Source: Archaeoglobales archaeon (GTDB lineage Archaea > Halobacteriota > Archaeoglobi > Archaeoglobales > Archaeoglobaceae). Taken from it: DNA of 33,054 nucleotides. The stretch is from positions 1-33,054 of the forward strand of contig QMZC01000019.1 in the NCBI GenBank assembly GCA_003662995.1, given 5' to 3'. The translations under genes and the position numbers were made by a program. The notes below the pieces were generated by a model. It was not told where the DNA came from, searched no databases, and saw nothing but the letters and a program-made list of their open reading frames with translations. Shown one piece after another: positions 8,431-17,401 of the stretch (positions are counted from its first letter, which is position 1; every line of letters starts with the position of its first letter).

Positions 8431-8769
8431 CTATCCCCTGTCTAAGACATAGTGTCTGTAAGACTTGGGCTTGAACTTTTGCAAAAACAGCCTAAAAGCC
8501 TTTTCAACCTTGCTAACATCCCCACACGTAAAAACATCGAGATTAACAAGCTCGTATTCCGGCCATGTGTGTATGGACACATGGCTTTCGGCAATCAAAA
8601 CAACGCCCGTAACGCCGTGGGGATTGAACTGTTTATACACACTTCCAACTTTCGTAAGCTCAGCTTCTTCCACCACCTCCTCAATGATCCTCCTTACCTC
8701 GCTCTCATTTGAAATCAGCTCCTTTGGAACTCCATACAATTCCGCAATTATGTGCCTCCCCACTATCAT
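8431..8769 (-). CDS. speD: S-adenosylmethionine decarboxylase proenzyme
   Basis: SpeD makes decarboxylated AdoMet, the aminopropyl donor for polyamines. The proenzyme cleaves itself at the Glu-Ser bond and the Ser becomes the pyruvoyl group. The block AESHVSIHTWPE gives Ser62 (cleavage) and His67, and FTCGD gives Cys82. This matches the Thermotoga enzyme (Ser63, His68, Cys83). At about 112 aa it is a short class 1B prokaryotic enzyme. I chose ATG 8769 because GGGGGATGA ends just upstream; ATG 8775 would overlap that site. Archaeal relatives can be arginine decarboxylases (Crenarchaeota), but the adjacent bpsA supports AdoMet as substrate. Confidence 0.92.
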   Translation of the reverse strand: MIVGRHIIAELYGVPKELISNESEVRRIIEEVVEEAELTKVGSVYKQFNPHGVTGVVLIAESHVSIHTWPEYELVNLDVFTCGDVSKVEKAFRLFLQKFKPKSYRHYVLDRG

Positions 8770-8775
8770 GGTCAT

Positions 8776-9200
8776 CCCCCATCATTTTTCACCCCGTTTT
8801 TTAAAGCCCATACGGGCATTTTTTTCTTTTTTCATCGCTTACACACGTTTTTATCTTTTTATTTCACAAAATCTTGAATTATAACGATTTCTCATCTTAC
8901 AGACTGAAATATTCCTGTGATATTTTGATTTTTAAATTTTTCGCAATGTTTGATTAGTTTTGTAAAGCCTAAAACAGTAAATTAGTTTAAAGAATTGTTC
9001 AAAATAGCTCAAAAAAATTAGATTTAATTAGTTTTTAAGGAATACAGCCCAAACTCTTCGATTTTAAACCAATTTTTGAATTAATTAATATTTTCACAGA
9101 AAATATTAATATTTCTGCATTCGCGTTGTTGAAGTTTTGTTCTCGGAATTTATGCATGTATAACGATTTATTTAAAAATCCTCTTGTCATCCAAACAACG
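8776..9200. other. 425-bp intergenic region between divergent speD and gltX
   Basis: No convincing gene is present. A long plus-strand frame at the start of this region is the antisense of speD. Next to speD there is a weak GCCC-ATAC-GGGC hairpin followed by a T-run on the plus strand. The middle is AT-rich. The right part holds the 27-bp palindrome listed separately, and a TATA-like TTTATTTAAAA at about 9166-9176, roughly 25-35 bp before the gltX start. Confidence 0.5.
9084..9110. promoter_or_regulatory. 27-bp perfect palindrome (12-bp arms) upstream of gltX
   Basis: ATTAATATTTTC and its exact complement GAAAATATTAAT flank a 3-bp ACA spacer. The centre is about 104 bp before the gltX ATG and about 330 bp before speD on the other strand. 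It is too AT-rich to be a strong RNA hairpin, and it resembles an operator for a dimeric regulator. No matching copy was noticed elsewhere in the window. Confidence 0.4.
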
Positions 9201-10868
9201 ATGAAAGATACTATAATGAAGTACGTGGTTCAGAACGCCGCTAAGTATGGCAAAGCTAACGAGAAGGCAGTAATGGGAAAAGTGATGGCTGAGAATCCAG
9301 AGTTAAGAAAGAATCCAAAGGAGGTCTTGGAGTTGATCAAGCAATGCATTGAGGAGTTTGAGAGCTTGGATGATGAAACTAAGGCAAAACTGCTCGATAA
9401 GTATAAAGAAGAGAGAAAAGAGGAAGTAAAAACCAAGGCTTTGCTCCCATTAAAAAACGCTGAAAAAGGAAAAGTGGTGATGAGGTTCGCTCCGAACCCA
9501 AACGGACCCCCAACTTTAGGCTCTGCCAGAGGTATAATCGTCAACGGCGAGTATGCGAAGATGTACGATGGAAAGTTCATTCTCAGGTTTGATGACACCG
9601 ATCCAAGAACAAAGAGACCTATGCTTGAGGCTTACGATTGGTACGTAGAGGATTGTAAATGGCTGGGTTATGAGCCAGATGAGATAATTTATGCATCGAA
9701 GAGAATTCCGATATACTATGAATACGTTGAGAAGTTGCTAAAAATGGAGAAAGCCTATCCTTGTTTTTGTTCAAAGGAGGAATTTAAGAAGTTCAGGGAC
9801 AAAGGGGTTGAATGTCCCCACAGAGACACAGATGGTGAGAAGGCTTTGGAGATCTGGCAGGAGATGCTTGATGGTAAGTATAAGGAAGGAGAAGTTGTAA
9901 TTAGAATTAAAACAGACATGAAGCACAAGGATCCAGCTATACGGGATTGGGTTGCTTTTAGGATAATTTATGAATCTCATCCTTTAGTTAAAGATTCATT
10001 TCATGTTTATCCAACCTTGGATTTTGAATCGGCAATTGAAGATCACCTGAATGGTGTGACACACATCATAAGGGGAAAGGATTTGATAGATTCTGAGAGA
10101 AGACAGAGATTTATCTACAAGTACTTTGGCTGGGAGTACCCAATTACAAAACACTGGGGAAGGGTAAAAATCCACGAATTCGGTAAGCTCTCAACGAGTG
10201 GCATAAGAAAGGACATTGAAGCTGGCAAGTATTCGGGATGGGATGATCCTAGATTGCCAACACTGAAAGCTTTGAGGAGGAGGGGTTTTGAGGCTGAGGC
10301 AATAAAAAACTTCTTCATCTCGTTGGGTGTTAGTGAAAATGACGTGGCAGTTAGCATGAAAAATCTGTATGCTGAAAACAGGAAGATTGTTGATGCAAAG
10401 GCAAACAGGTACTTCTTTGTCTGGAATCCTGTTGAAGTGAGAATAGAGGGTGTTGAGGCGAAAGAGGTTAAAATTCCTTTAAATCCAAACGATGCAAACA
10501 GGTTTAGGGTGCTTAAAGGGAGCGACACAGTTTATATAACTAAGGATGACTTTGAGATGTTTAAGGAGGGTGAGATTTTTCGATTAAAGGATTTCTGCAA
10601 TATTAGATTAATCGATAAGGCAAATAGAAAGACTGAATTTGTTAGTTATGAATTGGGGGAGGTAAAGAAGGGCAAAAACATAATACATTGGCTACCGAAG
10701 AATGATACAATTCCATGCGTCGTTTTGGGATTTGAAAAATACGAGGGTTTAGCGGAGAAAAATGTTTTGGATGACGTTGGTAATGTGGTTCAATTTGAGA
10801 GGTTTGCCTTTTGCAGGCTTGAAAAGTTTGATGGGGAAGAATTGGTTGCAATTTATGCCCATCCATAA
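9201..10868 (+). CDS. gltX: Glutamyl-tRNA synthetase, archaeal type
   Basis: GluRS charges tRNA with glutamate; most archaeal enzymes also charge tRNA-Gln for later amidation by GatDE. The product is 555 aa from ATG 9201 (MKDTIMKYVVQNAAKYGKAN). An upstream in-frame start at 9126 would add 25 unrelated residues containing the promoter. Motifs: the HIGH equivalent PTLGSARG at about 104-111 within FAPNPNGPPTLGSARG; RFDDTDPRTKRP just after; and the KMSKS equivalent KLSTS at about 332-336. The all-beta anticodon-binding domain of the GlnRS-like (archaeal/eukaryal) type follows, with VEVRIEGVEAKEVKIPLNP and VVQFERFAFCRLE. The length is typical. It stands alone after a TATA-like element. Confidence 0.96.
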   Translation: MKDTIMKYVVQNAAKYGKANEKAVMGKVMAENPELRKNPKEVLELIKQCIEEFESLDDETKAKLLDKYKEERKEEVKTKALLPLKNAEKGKVVMRFAPNPNGPPTLGSARGIIVNGEYAKMYDGKFILRFDDTDPRTKRPMLEAYDWYVEDCKWLGYEPDEIIYASKRIPIYYEYVEKLLKMEKAYPCFCSKEEFKKFRDKGVECPHRDTDGEKALEIWQEMLDGKYKEGEVVIRIKTDMKHKDPAIRDWVAFRIIYESHPLVKDSFHVYPTLDFESAIEDHLNGVTHIIRGKDLIDSERRQRFIYKYFGWEYPITKHWGRVKIHEFGKLSTSGIRKDIEAGKYSGWDDPRLPTLKALRRRGFEAEAIKNFFISLGVSENDVAVSMKNLYAENRKIVDAKANRYFFVWNPVEVRIEGVEAKEVKIPLNPNDANRFRVLKGSDTVYITKDDFEMFKEGEIFRLKDFCNIRLIDKANRKTEFVSYELGEVKKGKNIIHWLPKNDTIPCVVLGFEKYEGLAEKNVLDDVGNVVQFERFAFCRLEKFDGEELVAIYAHP

Positions 10869-10901
10869 AAGTCCATAAAAAGTAGGGGACAAATAAATGT
10901 G

Positions 10902-10920
10902 AAGTAGCTAAACTACTTCC
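10902..10920. terminator. Hairpin between convergent gltX and copper-domain genes
   Basis: GAAGTAG and its exact complement CTACTTC (7 bp) flank a CTAAA loop, 34 bp after the gltX stop and 48 bp before the end of the convergent minus-strand ORF. No long T-run follows directly, so a terminator role is only suggested by its position between two convergent gene ends. Confidence 0.3.
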
Positions 10921-10967
10921 TTATTACGTGTTTGTTAATCTAACACAGTTTTATTAAAACATTTACC

Positions 10968-11168
10968 TTAGCTTTTACCCTTTAGCTTTGCATCGTAGCC
11001 TACTTCTTTGATTGCTTTCAAGTACTTCTCTACATCACCCTCAATCTCGATTTCTACCTCTTTAAGGGTAATTTTCTCAACCTTAGCTCCAGCATTTTCT
11101 AGGGTTGCCTTAACTACACCTATACAACCACCACATGAAAGTCCAGATAGTTCAAGTCTAACCTTCAC
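10968..11168 (-). CDS. Small heavy-metal-associated (HMA) domain protein, CopZ-like or detached CopA C-terminal domain
   Basis: A 66-aa ferredoxin-fold metal-binding domain. The loop is GLSCGGCIGVV, with the CxxC that binds Cu(I) in Atx1/CopZ proteins, followed by the usual fold ending IKEVGYDAKLKG. It begins with GTG 11168 just after a strong AGGAGGTGA ribosome-binding site that overlaps the TGA (11175-11173) of the copA frame. As I recall A. fulgidus CopA, the same domain is fused to the ATPase C-terminus through PPIRRGGD. Here PPIRR is followed by a stop. Either this is a separately translated chaperone or domain coupled to copA, or part of the frame damage seen in copA. The reading frame itself is intact. 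Confidence 0.75.
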   Translation of the reverse strand: MKVRLELSGLSCGGCIGVVKATLENAGAKVEKITLKEVEIEIEGDVEKYLKAIKEVGYDAKLKGKS

Positions 11169-11172
11169 ATCC

Positions 11173-13576
11173 TCACCTCCTAATTGGTGGTGTGTAGTTC
11201 TTCATCAACAACGAATTTGTCACAACACTTACACTGCTTATAGCCATTTGCCGCTCCAGCCCATTCCGGTCTAAAAATCAATCCAAAAATAGGATACAGT
11301 AAACCAGCCGCAACGGATATTAGTATGGTGTTGTATATCATTGCCCAGAAAAGGTTTTGTTTAATCTTGTTGAGTGTTTTATTGCTAAGTTGAATTGCAG
11401 CTACAACATCTTTAAGGTTATTCCTCATTAACACAACATCGCCACTCTCAATGGCTATATCTGTCCCACCTCCAATAGCAATTCCTAAATCAGCTTGGGC
11501 TAAAGCGGGAGCATCGTTTATACCATCACCAACAAATGCAACGATTTCTTTGTTTTGCAATCTTTTAACCTCTTCAGCCTTCTGGTGGGGTAGGACTTCT
11601 GCAATGACAACGTCTATTCCGAGTTTTTTTGGCTATTGCCATAGCAGTCGTTTTGTTATCTCCTGTCATCATCGCCACCCTTTTACCCATTTTGTGTAGG
11701 GCTTTTATAGCATCCAATGCAAATTCCTTTAACGTGTCTGCAATGCCAATTGCTCCAACAATTTTGCCGTTTGAAGCAACAAGAATAGCTGTTTTTGCCT
11801 CTCTCTCAAGCTCTTGTAAAGTTTTTTCTAAATCTTCATTAATAACAAGTCCATTTTCGAGCATCAGTTTTCTACTGCCAACTATTATGCGATTACCATT
11901 GAATGAGGCAACAGTTCCTTTACCTGCAACAACTTCAAACTTTTCAGGGTCTTCAACATCTATTCCTTCATCCATAACTTTCTGAACTATTGCTTCTGCC
12001 AGTGGATGTTCGCTTCTCTTTTCTGCTATTGCAGCAATCCTCAACACCTCTACTTTGCTACCATTAAAAGTCACAATGTCTGTAACCTCTGGTTTCCCTT
12101 TTGTAAGTGTACCAGTCTTGTCAAAGACAACAACACTAACTTTTCCTGCCACTTCAAGAGCATCCCCATGTTTTATAAGTATCCCAAGCTCCGCTCCTTT
12201 TCCCATCCCAACAGTTAAAGCTGTAGGTGTTGCTAAACCAAAAGCACAAGGACATGCCACAACCAAGACTGATATGAGAGTTGTAAAGGCGAATATTGCT
12301 GGGGTGTTGGTAATAAAGTACCAGTAAACAAAAGATGCCATCGCTACTGTTAGAACTATCGGGATGAAGTATGTGACTACTCTATCAGCCAGCCTCTGTA
12401 TTGGAGGCTTGCTGCCCATTGCCTCTTCTACTAACTTTATAATTTGTGAAAGCAACGTATCCTTTCCAACTCTCGTAGCTTTAATCTTTAGAAAGCTGTT
12501 CTTGTTTATCGTGGCTGCAACAACCTCATCACCAACTTTTTTGAGGTTTGGAGTTGGCTCACCAGTAATCATCGACTCATCAACATAACTTTCCCCTCTG
12601 TTACTTCACCATCAACCGGTATCTTTTCTCCCGGTTTGACGATTACAATGTCATTAACTTCCACATCTTTGATTAGCACTTCTATTTCTCTACCATCTCT
12701 AACCACTACTGCTGTCTTTGCCTGTAAACCCATCAGCTTCTTTATTGCCTCACTCGTCCTACTCTTCGCCATGGTTTCAAGAATCTCCTGCCAAGCATGA
12801 GAAATGCTAAAAGTAAAACGGATGTTTCGAAGAAGAGGTAATCTGGTGGTAAAAAGCCAAAAGTTGATAGAATGCTTGCTGCAAAAGCGCTTCCAATACC
12901 CATTGAATACATGACATCCATGTTTAGTATTCTGTTGCTTAATGCCTTTACTGCTGCTGAAAACATTTCTTTGCCCGAATAGAGCATCACTGCAGATGCA
13001 AGAATAAGTTGTACCCACTTGTTAAAAGGTACGTTTAGCCCAACAAATTTTCCGTAAGTTAGAATTAGAAGGGTTGTTCCTATTGTAGCGGCAAAAAATA
13101 ATCTTTTCTTCATTTGTGCGATGCGCTCGTAATCATCTATATCTACATCAACACCGAGGAATTGATATCCAACACTTTCTATCGCCTGTTTTATGACCTC
13201 TATGTTTGTAAGTGATGGGTCGAACACGATTCGGGCGGATTGTGTAGAAAAATTGACATCAACGCTTTTAACCGGTAATTTGCTAACTGCAACCTCTATG
13301 GCTTTAGCACACATGATGCAGTTCATTCCACCTATCTTCACAGTTATGACTTTCTCATCTTCTAAAACACCATAGCCTATGCTTTTTATGGTCTCAATTA
13401 TCTTTTCAAGATTTATCTTGGAGGGGTCATATTCAACTTGAGCAGATTCGGTGACAAGATTGACGGAAACACTCTCAACTCCTTCGAGTTTTTTCAACGC
13501 TACTTCAATAGCCTTAACGCATGATGCACAATTTATTCCAGCGATTCTGATATCCTTCTTTTTCCAATCTGTTCAT
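11173..13576 (-). pseudogene. copA: Copper-transporting P1B-type ATPase (CopA), broken by five frame changes
   Basis: Joining frames gives an approximately 800-aa Cu(I) exporter. It has two N-terminal metal-binding domains (GINCASC, GMNCIMC), membrane helices with the CPC metal site (VVACPCAFGLATPTALTVGM), the TGEP actuator, DKTGTLT phosphorylation site, SEHPLAE nucleotide-binding motif and [18 protein letters not shown]. The frame changes at five places: an extra A at 13559-13563, near 12781-12793, a missing G in the run at 12593-12596, an extra A in the A7 run at 11624-11630, and an extra A at 11247-11249. It ends PPIRR-TGA at 11173. No in-frame stop occurs within the correct frames and all motifs are intact, so the damage is recent or a sequence error. 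Start ATG 13576 (MNRLEK). Confidence 0.85.
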
Positions 13577-13855
13577 GCAGTGTTTATACGAGATGACACT
13601 AAATAAAGTTATTTTTGAGGTATTGTTACATCAAAAATAAAACAGAACGGTGCAACCTTCTGCTTGTTTCCTTAGAAGTTTGAACATCAAACCTTTGCTG
13701 AATCTGTGTTTTCTTCGCTAAAGCAAAGGAATTAAGATTCTGTTCGATTAGTTGTTTAAATCTGAGGAATTGGAATGGTTGTAAGCTCTTTATGCTTTAC
13801 TGAGGTTGAGGTGGGGTTGTGTTATAGTAATATATCTAATATTAAAATGCAATCT

Positions 13856-14569
13856 TCAAACTTCAAATTCGTCCATATCCCTGGCAATCAGAATTTCTTT
13901 ACCACTCTGCATCAGATAACCAACTATTTCGTCAATTATTTCGTAAGCCATCGGATAGATGTGTGTCAGGTATATCCTTTCAGCTTTGCAGTATTTCAGA
14001 TTTTCAAGTAAATTCTCCGGAGTTGTGTGGTCTATTGCCTCATATCCAAAAGGCAACGACAACTCGTGAATCAAAACATTGCAATCCACTTCCATAAGCT
14101 CCTTAAATGCTCTAGTGTCACCGCTGATTACAACTTTATCATTTACAACATAAGCCTGACTCGTGATTGAATGGAATGTTTTAATCGTCTTTATCTCAAA
14201 TTCGTTTATCCAAAATTTGTCATTCTCAAAAACCTCGTATTTTATTTTTCCATCTAAATATTTATAAACGTTCAACAAATCATTTAAAAATTGTTTCGTC
14301 CCCTTTGGCCCGTATATTTCAATCTTATCTGAGTTTAGGAGCCATCTTGCCTTCAGTATAGCCAACAAATCCCCGTTGTGGTCAAGATGATTGTGCGTGA
14401 TAAGGATAGCATCCAAATCCCTAACATCTACTCCCGCCTGCTCAAGCCTTAAAAAAGTGCCTATTCCACAATCAACCAGAATCCTTGATTCATCCTCAAT
14501 TAAAATTCCGCTCTGGGCTTTTTTGCTGTTGTGTACAGCTACCCCGGTCCCCAAAAACTTAATTCTCAT
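13856..14569 (-). CDS. Metallo-beta-lactamase-fold hydrolase, RNase Z-like
   Basis: A 237-aa MBL-fold protein. The metal-binding HxHxDH is THNHLDH at residues 58-64. The bridging Asp is in ISGDTRAF (D151), and further metal ligands are probably H133, H168 (LIHELS) and H203 (LTHIYP). The DHTTPENL block at 180-187 is typical of RNase Z/ElaC-like and related archaeal enzymes. It lacks the long flexible arm of true tRNase Z, so tRNA 3' processing should not be assumed; phosphodiesterase or another hydrolase activity is possible. It lies 27 bp downstream of cdhE on the same strand, so it may be read from the end of the ACDS operon, but it has no known role there. Fold assignment is firm and substrate is unknown. 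Confidence 0.85.
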   Translation of the reverse strand: MRIKFLGTGVAVHNSKKAQSGILIEDESRILVDCGIGTFLRLEQAGVDVRDLDAILITHNHLDHNGDLLAILKARWLLNSDKIEIYGPKGTKQFLNDLLNVYKYLDGKIKYEVFENDKFWINEFEIKTIKTFHSITSQAYVVNDKVVISGDTRAFKELMEVDCNVLIHELSLPFGYEAIDHTTPENLLENLKYCKAERIYLTHIYPMAYEIIDEIVGYLMQSGKEILIARDMDEFEV

Positions 14570-14596
14570 AAGTGCAACTAAATAAAAAATATAAGG

Positions 14597-16018
14597 TTAT
14601 TCTTCCTTAGGTTTTGGTGGCCAGTTTTTCTCCAACCAGCCTTTGATTCTTCCAGAATCCACTGGACCAACTAATACATTCCAGCCCGTATCGTCTTCAA
14701 TTGCCCCTGCTAACCTTGCTGCTAAACCTGGAATCACAAGATATTTGTGATTAACTTTATCGGCAATTCCTGTCTCTTCAATTAAATCTTTTACTTTACC
14801 AGAGGTGAAAGCTCCACCTGCTACACTGACTTCTACACCTAAACCTTCTGTATCCAAAACAAGTAACCAGCAGGAAATTCCACCACTTGTAAGATCACTC
14901 TCAACCGTATAATATGTCAAAGCAAAGTTGGTTGTTATAAATACCGGCGAATCCGAGGTAGGATTGTTTATTTCCTTAAGTCCAGCCTCAACTTGAACTG
15001 GAGTTCTTGGATCTGTGTAGATGTTATAGTTCAGTAACACTAAAGGCATTACAGAATACGGCTCTAAGCTCCTGAAGATCATTATGTCTCCATACTTTAC
15101 AATAAACGTTGAACCTATTACAGTCTCCCAGTAAGCTTTTGTAACATCATCAGCATCCATCAGCCAAGCAGCAATGGGTGTTATCATTATTGGATATGCA
15201 ACATCCTTATCTTCAGCCAGAATTGCTGTTCTGCGAAGCTGAATGACTCTTTCATACGTTCCTTGTAATCCTTCTCCAAGCGGTTCAGTAACTGGGTCTA
15301 AAACAATCTCTTCAACTCCTGCCTCTTTAAACGTTTTTGCGATGCTCTTCAACACATTGAGATCTTTTGCCCTTATAGTTACTGGCACCTTGTAATCCAA
15401 AGCAAGCTTTAAGAAGTCCTTCCAGTTCCCTTCAGTTGCGGCATAAATCAATGGTTTGGTATCAGCAACCTCTTCCAAGGCAGCTTTCATACATTCAGCA
15501 TCTAAACAAACCAATATCATCGGCTTTCCATAGCCTGCAACCTTCTTTGCCACTTCTCTGTACCTCTTTGGATCGTTTGATGTACATCTTACAGCAATTC
15601 CATCGAGTGTTAAGAATTGCCCAACATAGAATTTCTTGTATTCAACTACCTTACTACATCTCTCATCCAAATCCTTGTCATCCATTGTGTCCCACACATC
15701 GTAGAAGAAGGCTACTGGATTGAAGAATGTAAGCTCATGCCTGTGCAACACCTCTTCGCCACCAATCTTGACAGCGTTATCACCCGTCCCTATGATCACT
15801 TCTGCAATCTCTGGTGATGTAATTTCAATTAGCTTTTCCAACGTCTCCTTAGCCTTTGGGTTTTTCTCAGCATCTTCAACTAACGGCTTACACTGCAAAA
15901 CTTTGGCAGATCTATCTATGATGTGTGCGGCGAAGCTCATGCATGTGTCGTATCCACACTCACCACAATTTGTTCTTGGCAGATAATTGTAAATTTCGAG
16001 CGGACTTTTTACTTTCAT
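14597..16018 (-). CDS. cdhE: ACDS gamma subunit (large corrinoid iron-sulfur protein subunit)
   Basis: CdhE carries the corrinoid and an N-terminal 4Fe-4S cluster, and passes methyl groups between tetrahydromethanopterin and the acetyl-CoA synthase CdhC. From ATG 16018 (MKVKSPLEIYNYL) it has 473 aa. The cluster motif has C18, C21, C26 and C43 (NCGECGYDTC and later LQC), as in CFeSP/AcsC. The TIM barrel follows (HRHELTFFNPVAFFYDVWD), then a C-terminal corrinoid-binding part with SGGISCWLLVLDTEGLGVEV and FTSGKVKDLIEETG. A longer frame to 16066 would overlap cdhD and lacks support, while GGAGGGGTGA sits just before ATG 16018. It is the last cdh gene and lies directly after cdhD. Confidence 0.96.
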   Translation of the reverse strand: MKVKSPLEIYNYLPRTNCGECGYDTCMSFAAHIIDRSAKVLQCKPLVEDAEKNPKAKETLEKLIEITSPEIAEVIIGTGDNAVKIGGEEVLHRHELTFFNPVAFFYDVWDTMDDKDLDERCSKVVEYKKFYVGQFLTLDGIAVRCTSNDPKRYREVAKKVAGYGKPMILVCLDAECMKAALEEVADTKPLIYAATEGNWKDFLKLALDYKVPVTIRAKDLNVLKSIAKTFKEAGVEEIVLDPVTEPLGEGLQGTYERVIQLRRTAILAEDKDVAYPIMITPIAAWLMDADDVTKAYWETVIGSTFIVKYGDIMIFRSLEPYSVMPLVLLNYNIYTDPRTPVQVEAGLKEINNPTSDSPVFITTNFALTYYTVESDLTSGGISCWLLVLDTEGLGVEVSVAGGAFTSGKVKDLIEETGIADKVNHKYLVIPGLAARLAGAIEDDTGWNVLVGPVDSGRIKGWLEKNWPPKPKEE

Positions 16019-16022
16019 TTTC

Positions 16023-17378
16023 TCACCCCTCCATGAAGATCCATTCTCCAGGATCTGCCACTCCACCTTTTATTCTACCGCCGAGCGTGTTTGAGATTTC
16101 TTTAAGTGTAGCACAAGCTCCGGGATGCATCATCATGAACAAGTCCACGCCTGCTAAAGCCAAGGTTAAACCTGTAACAATTTCCCAAATCGGACCTCTC
16201 AACTCTCTTGGACCCCAGTCTGAATCACCTTCAATTGGCGACTCTGTCATCCAAGCTTCTCTTGCACCCCACGCATTTGTTGTACCACTTGAAATTGGGA
16301 ATGCCAAATCTGCATCACCTTTCAAACCAGCAATTCTAGCTCTCTCCATTGTCGTGTATGCGTAATCCAAACCGTAACCCAATGCAGCAGTTGTTGTGTC
16401 TTGAATTATGTTCTCCCTTGGCACCTCAGCCCTCTTTAACAGATACTTGTTCAAAGTCTTCTGGTTGTTTATGTCCATCTGCGTCCAAGAAAGTACAACA
16501 TGGTCGTACTTTTTAGCTGCTTCTGCTATCATCTCCCACTCATCCAGTGTAGCTGATGCAAGCATTATCCTTTCCCCTTCACAAACTTCTGCAGCCTTAG
16601 CAAGTACTTTTGGATCTTTTTCTTTATTACCGCTCCCACCAACTATTATTGGGCATTTTACAGCCTGTAAAACATCCTCCAAAACCTTTACAGCCTCATT
16701 GACAGGCGTGTCTTTTAGTAGTGGATCTGTACTAATTAAGTGTACAGTCACCAAATCAGCACCGAACTTATCAACAGCTTTCTTAGCCCATTCTGCTGGA
16801 TCATCCATAACGTCATCGTAGTGCATTCTCACTGCCTTAGCCAATCCAATCCTCATATCAAAAACGTCAACAGCTATTACTGGCAGATATTCCTGCTTTG
16901 CATCGAATATATAGAATGGCAGACTTTTTTCACCTCCAACTGTAACAGTGTATCCTCTTGTCCCACCTTCACTTTTTGTGGCTCCCAACGTAACCTCCTC
17001 AATTGTTCCAGGATACTCCATCTTGTACGGCTCAAACTTAGCCTCAACAAGTTTCTCAGGTATCTTAACCTCTGGAATCGGAGGCGCTACTTCAGGAACT
17101 GCTGGAGCTGGAGGCATAGCAGGCATAGCAAATGGCGTAGGAATTCCGAGCATTGCAGATAGTCTTTGCAAATAGCTCAGAGCCATATTAGAATGGTACA
17201 AAAAGTTTCCAAATTCGCTTAAAAGTGTATAGGCTGCTGTTAATGCTGTTAGATCGATTCCTGCTCCCTCTTCAAATTCAATTTCCAAATCTCCTTCAAT
17301 TTCAACGCCTTCCAATTCCTCTACATTGTACTTTTTGAGTAACTCTAAAAACTCCTCAAGGGTAAACTTTTTTGCCAT
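16023..17378 (-). CDS. cdhD: ACDS delta subunit (small corrinoid iron-sulfur protein subunit)
   Basis: CdhD pairs with CdhE to form the corrinoid iron-sulfur protein of the ACDS complex. The 451-aa protein has three parts: an N-terminal module at about 1-80 (LEGVEIEGDLEIEFEEG, then FGNFLYHSNMALSYLQRL), a Pro/Ala-rich flexible linker at about 80-105 (PAMPPAPAVPEVAPPIPEV), and a TIM barrel for the rest. The barrel carries typical CdhD blocks (GGTRGYTVTVGGE, IVGGSGNKEKDPKVL, PISSGTTNAWGAREAWM, MMHPGACATLKEI). Its stop is 4 bp before the cdhE ATG. Its N-terminal module is repeated as the separate small protein encoded just upstream (17402-17644). Confidence is very high. Confidence 0.96.
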   Translation of the reverse strand: MAKKFTLEEFLELLKKYNVEELEGVEIEGDLEIEFEEGAGIDLTALTAAYTLLSEFGNFLYHSNMALSYLQRLSAMLGIPTPFAMPAMPPAPAVPEVAPPIPEVKIPEKLVEAKFEPYKMEYPGTIEEVTLGATKSEGGTRGYTVTVGGEKSLPFYIFDAKQEYLPVIAVDVFDMRIGLAKAVRMHYDDVMDDPAEWAKKAVDKFGADLVTVHLISTDPLLKDTPVNEAVKVLEDVLQAVKCPIIVGGSGNKEKDPKVLAKAAEVCEGERIMLASATLDEWEMIAEAAKKYDHVVLSWTQMDINNQKTLNKYLLKRAEVPRENIIQDTTTAALGYGLDYAYTTMERARIAGLKGDADLAFPISSGTTNAWGAREAWMTESPIEGDSDWGPRELRGPIWEIVTGLTLALAGVDLFMMMHPGACATLKEISNTLGGRIKGGVADPGEWIFMEG

Positions 17379-17401
17379 CTTCCTCTCCTCCCCATAAACT
17401 T

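Noticed and set aside
8804-8831. GCCC-ATAC-GGGC hairpin followed by a T-run, as a plus-strand terminator
   Set aside because: No plus-strand gene ends there and the stem is only 4 bp.
8465-8884. 139-codon plus-strand frame opposite speD
   Set aside because: It is antisense to the clearly conserved SpeD, including its active-site block, and has no start signal.
8880-9169. Repeated TATAACGATTT at 8880-8890 and 9159-9169
   Set aside because: Only 11 bp, AT-rich, with no symmetry or consistent position relative to a gene; likely chance.
9126-9200. Longer gltX start adding 25 residues
   Set aside because: The added residues do not resemble GluRS and the segment contains the TATA-like element; ATG 9201 gives the expected N-terminus.
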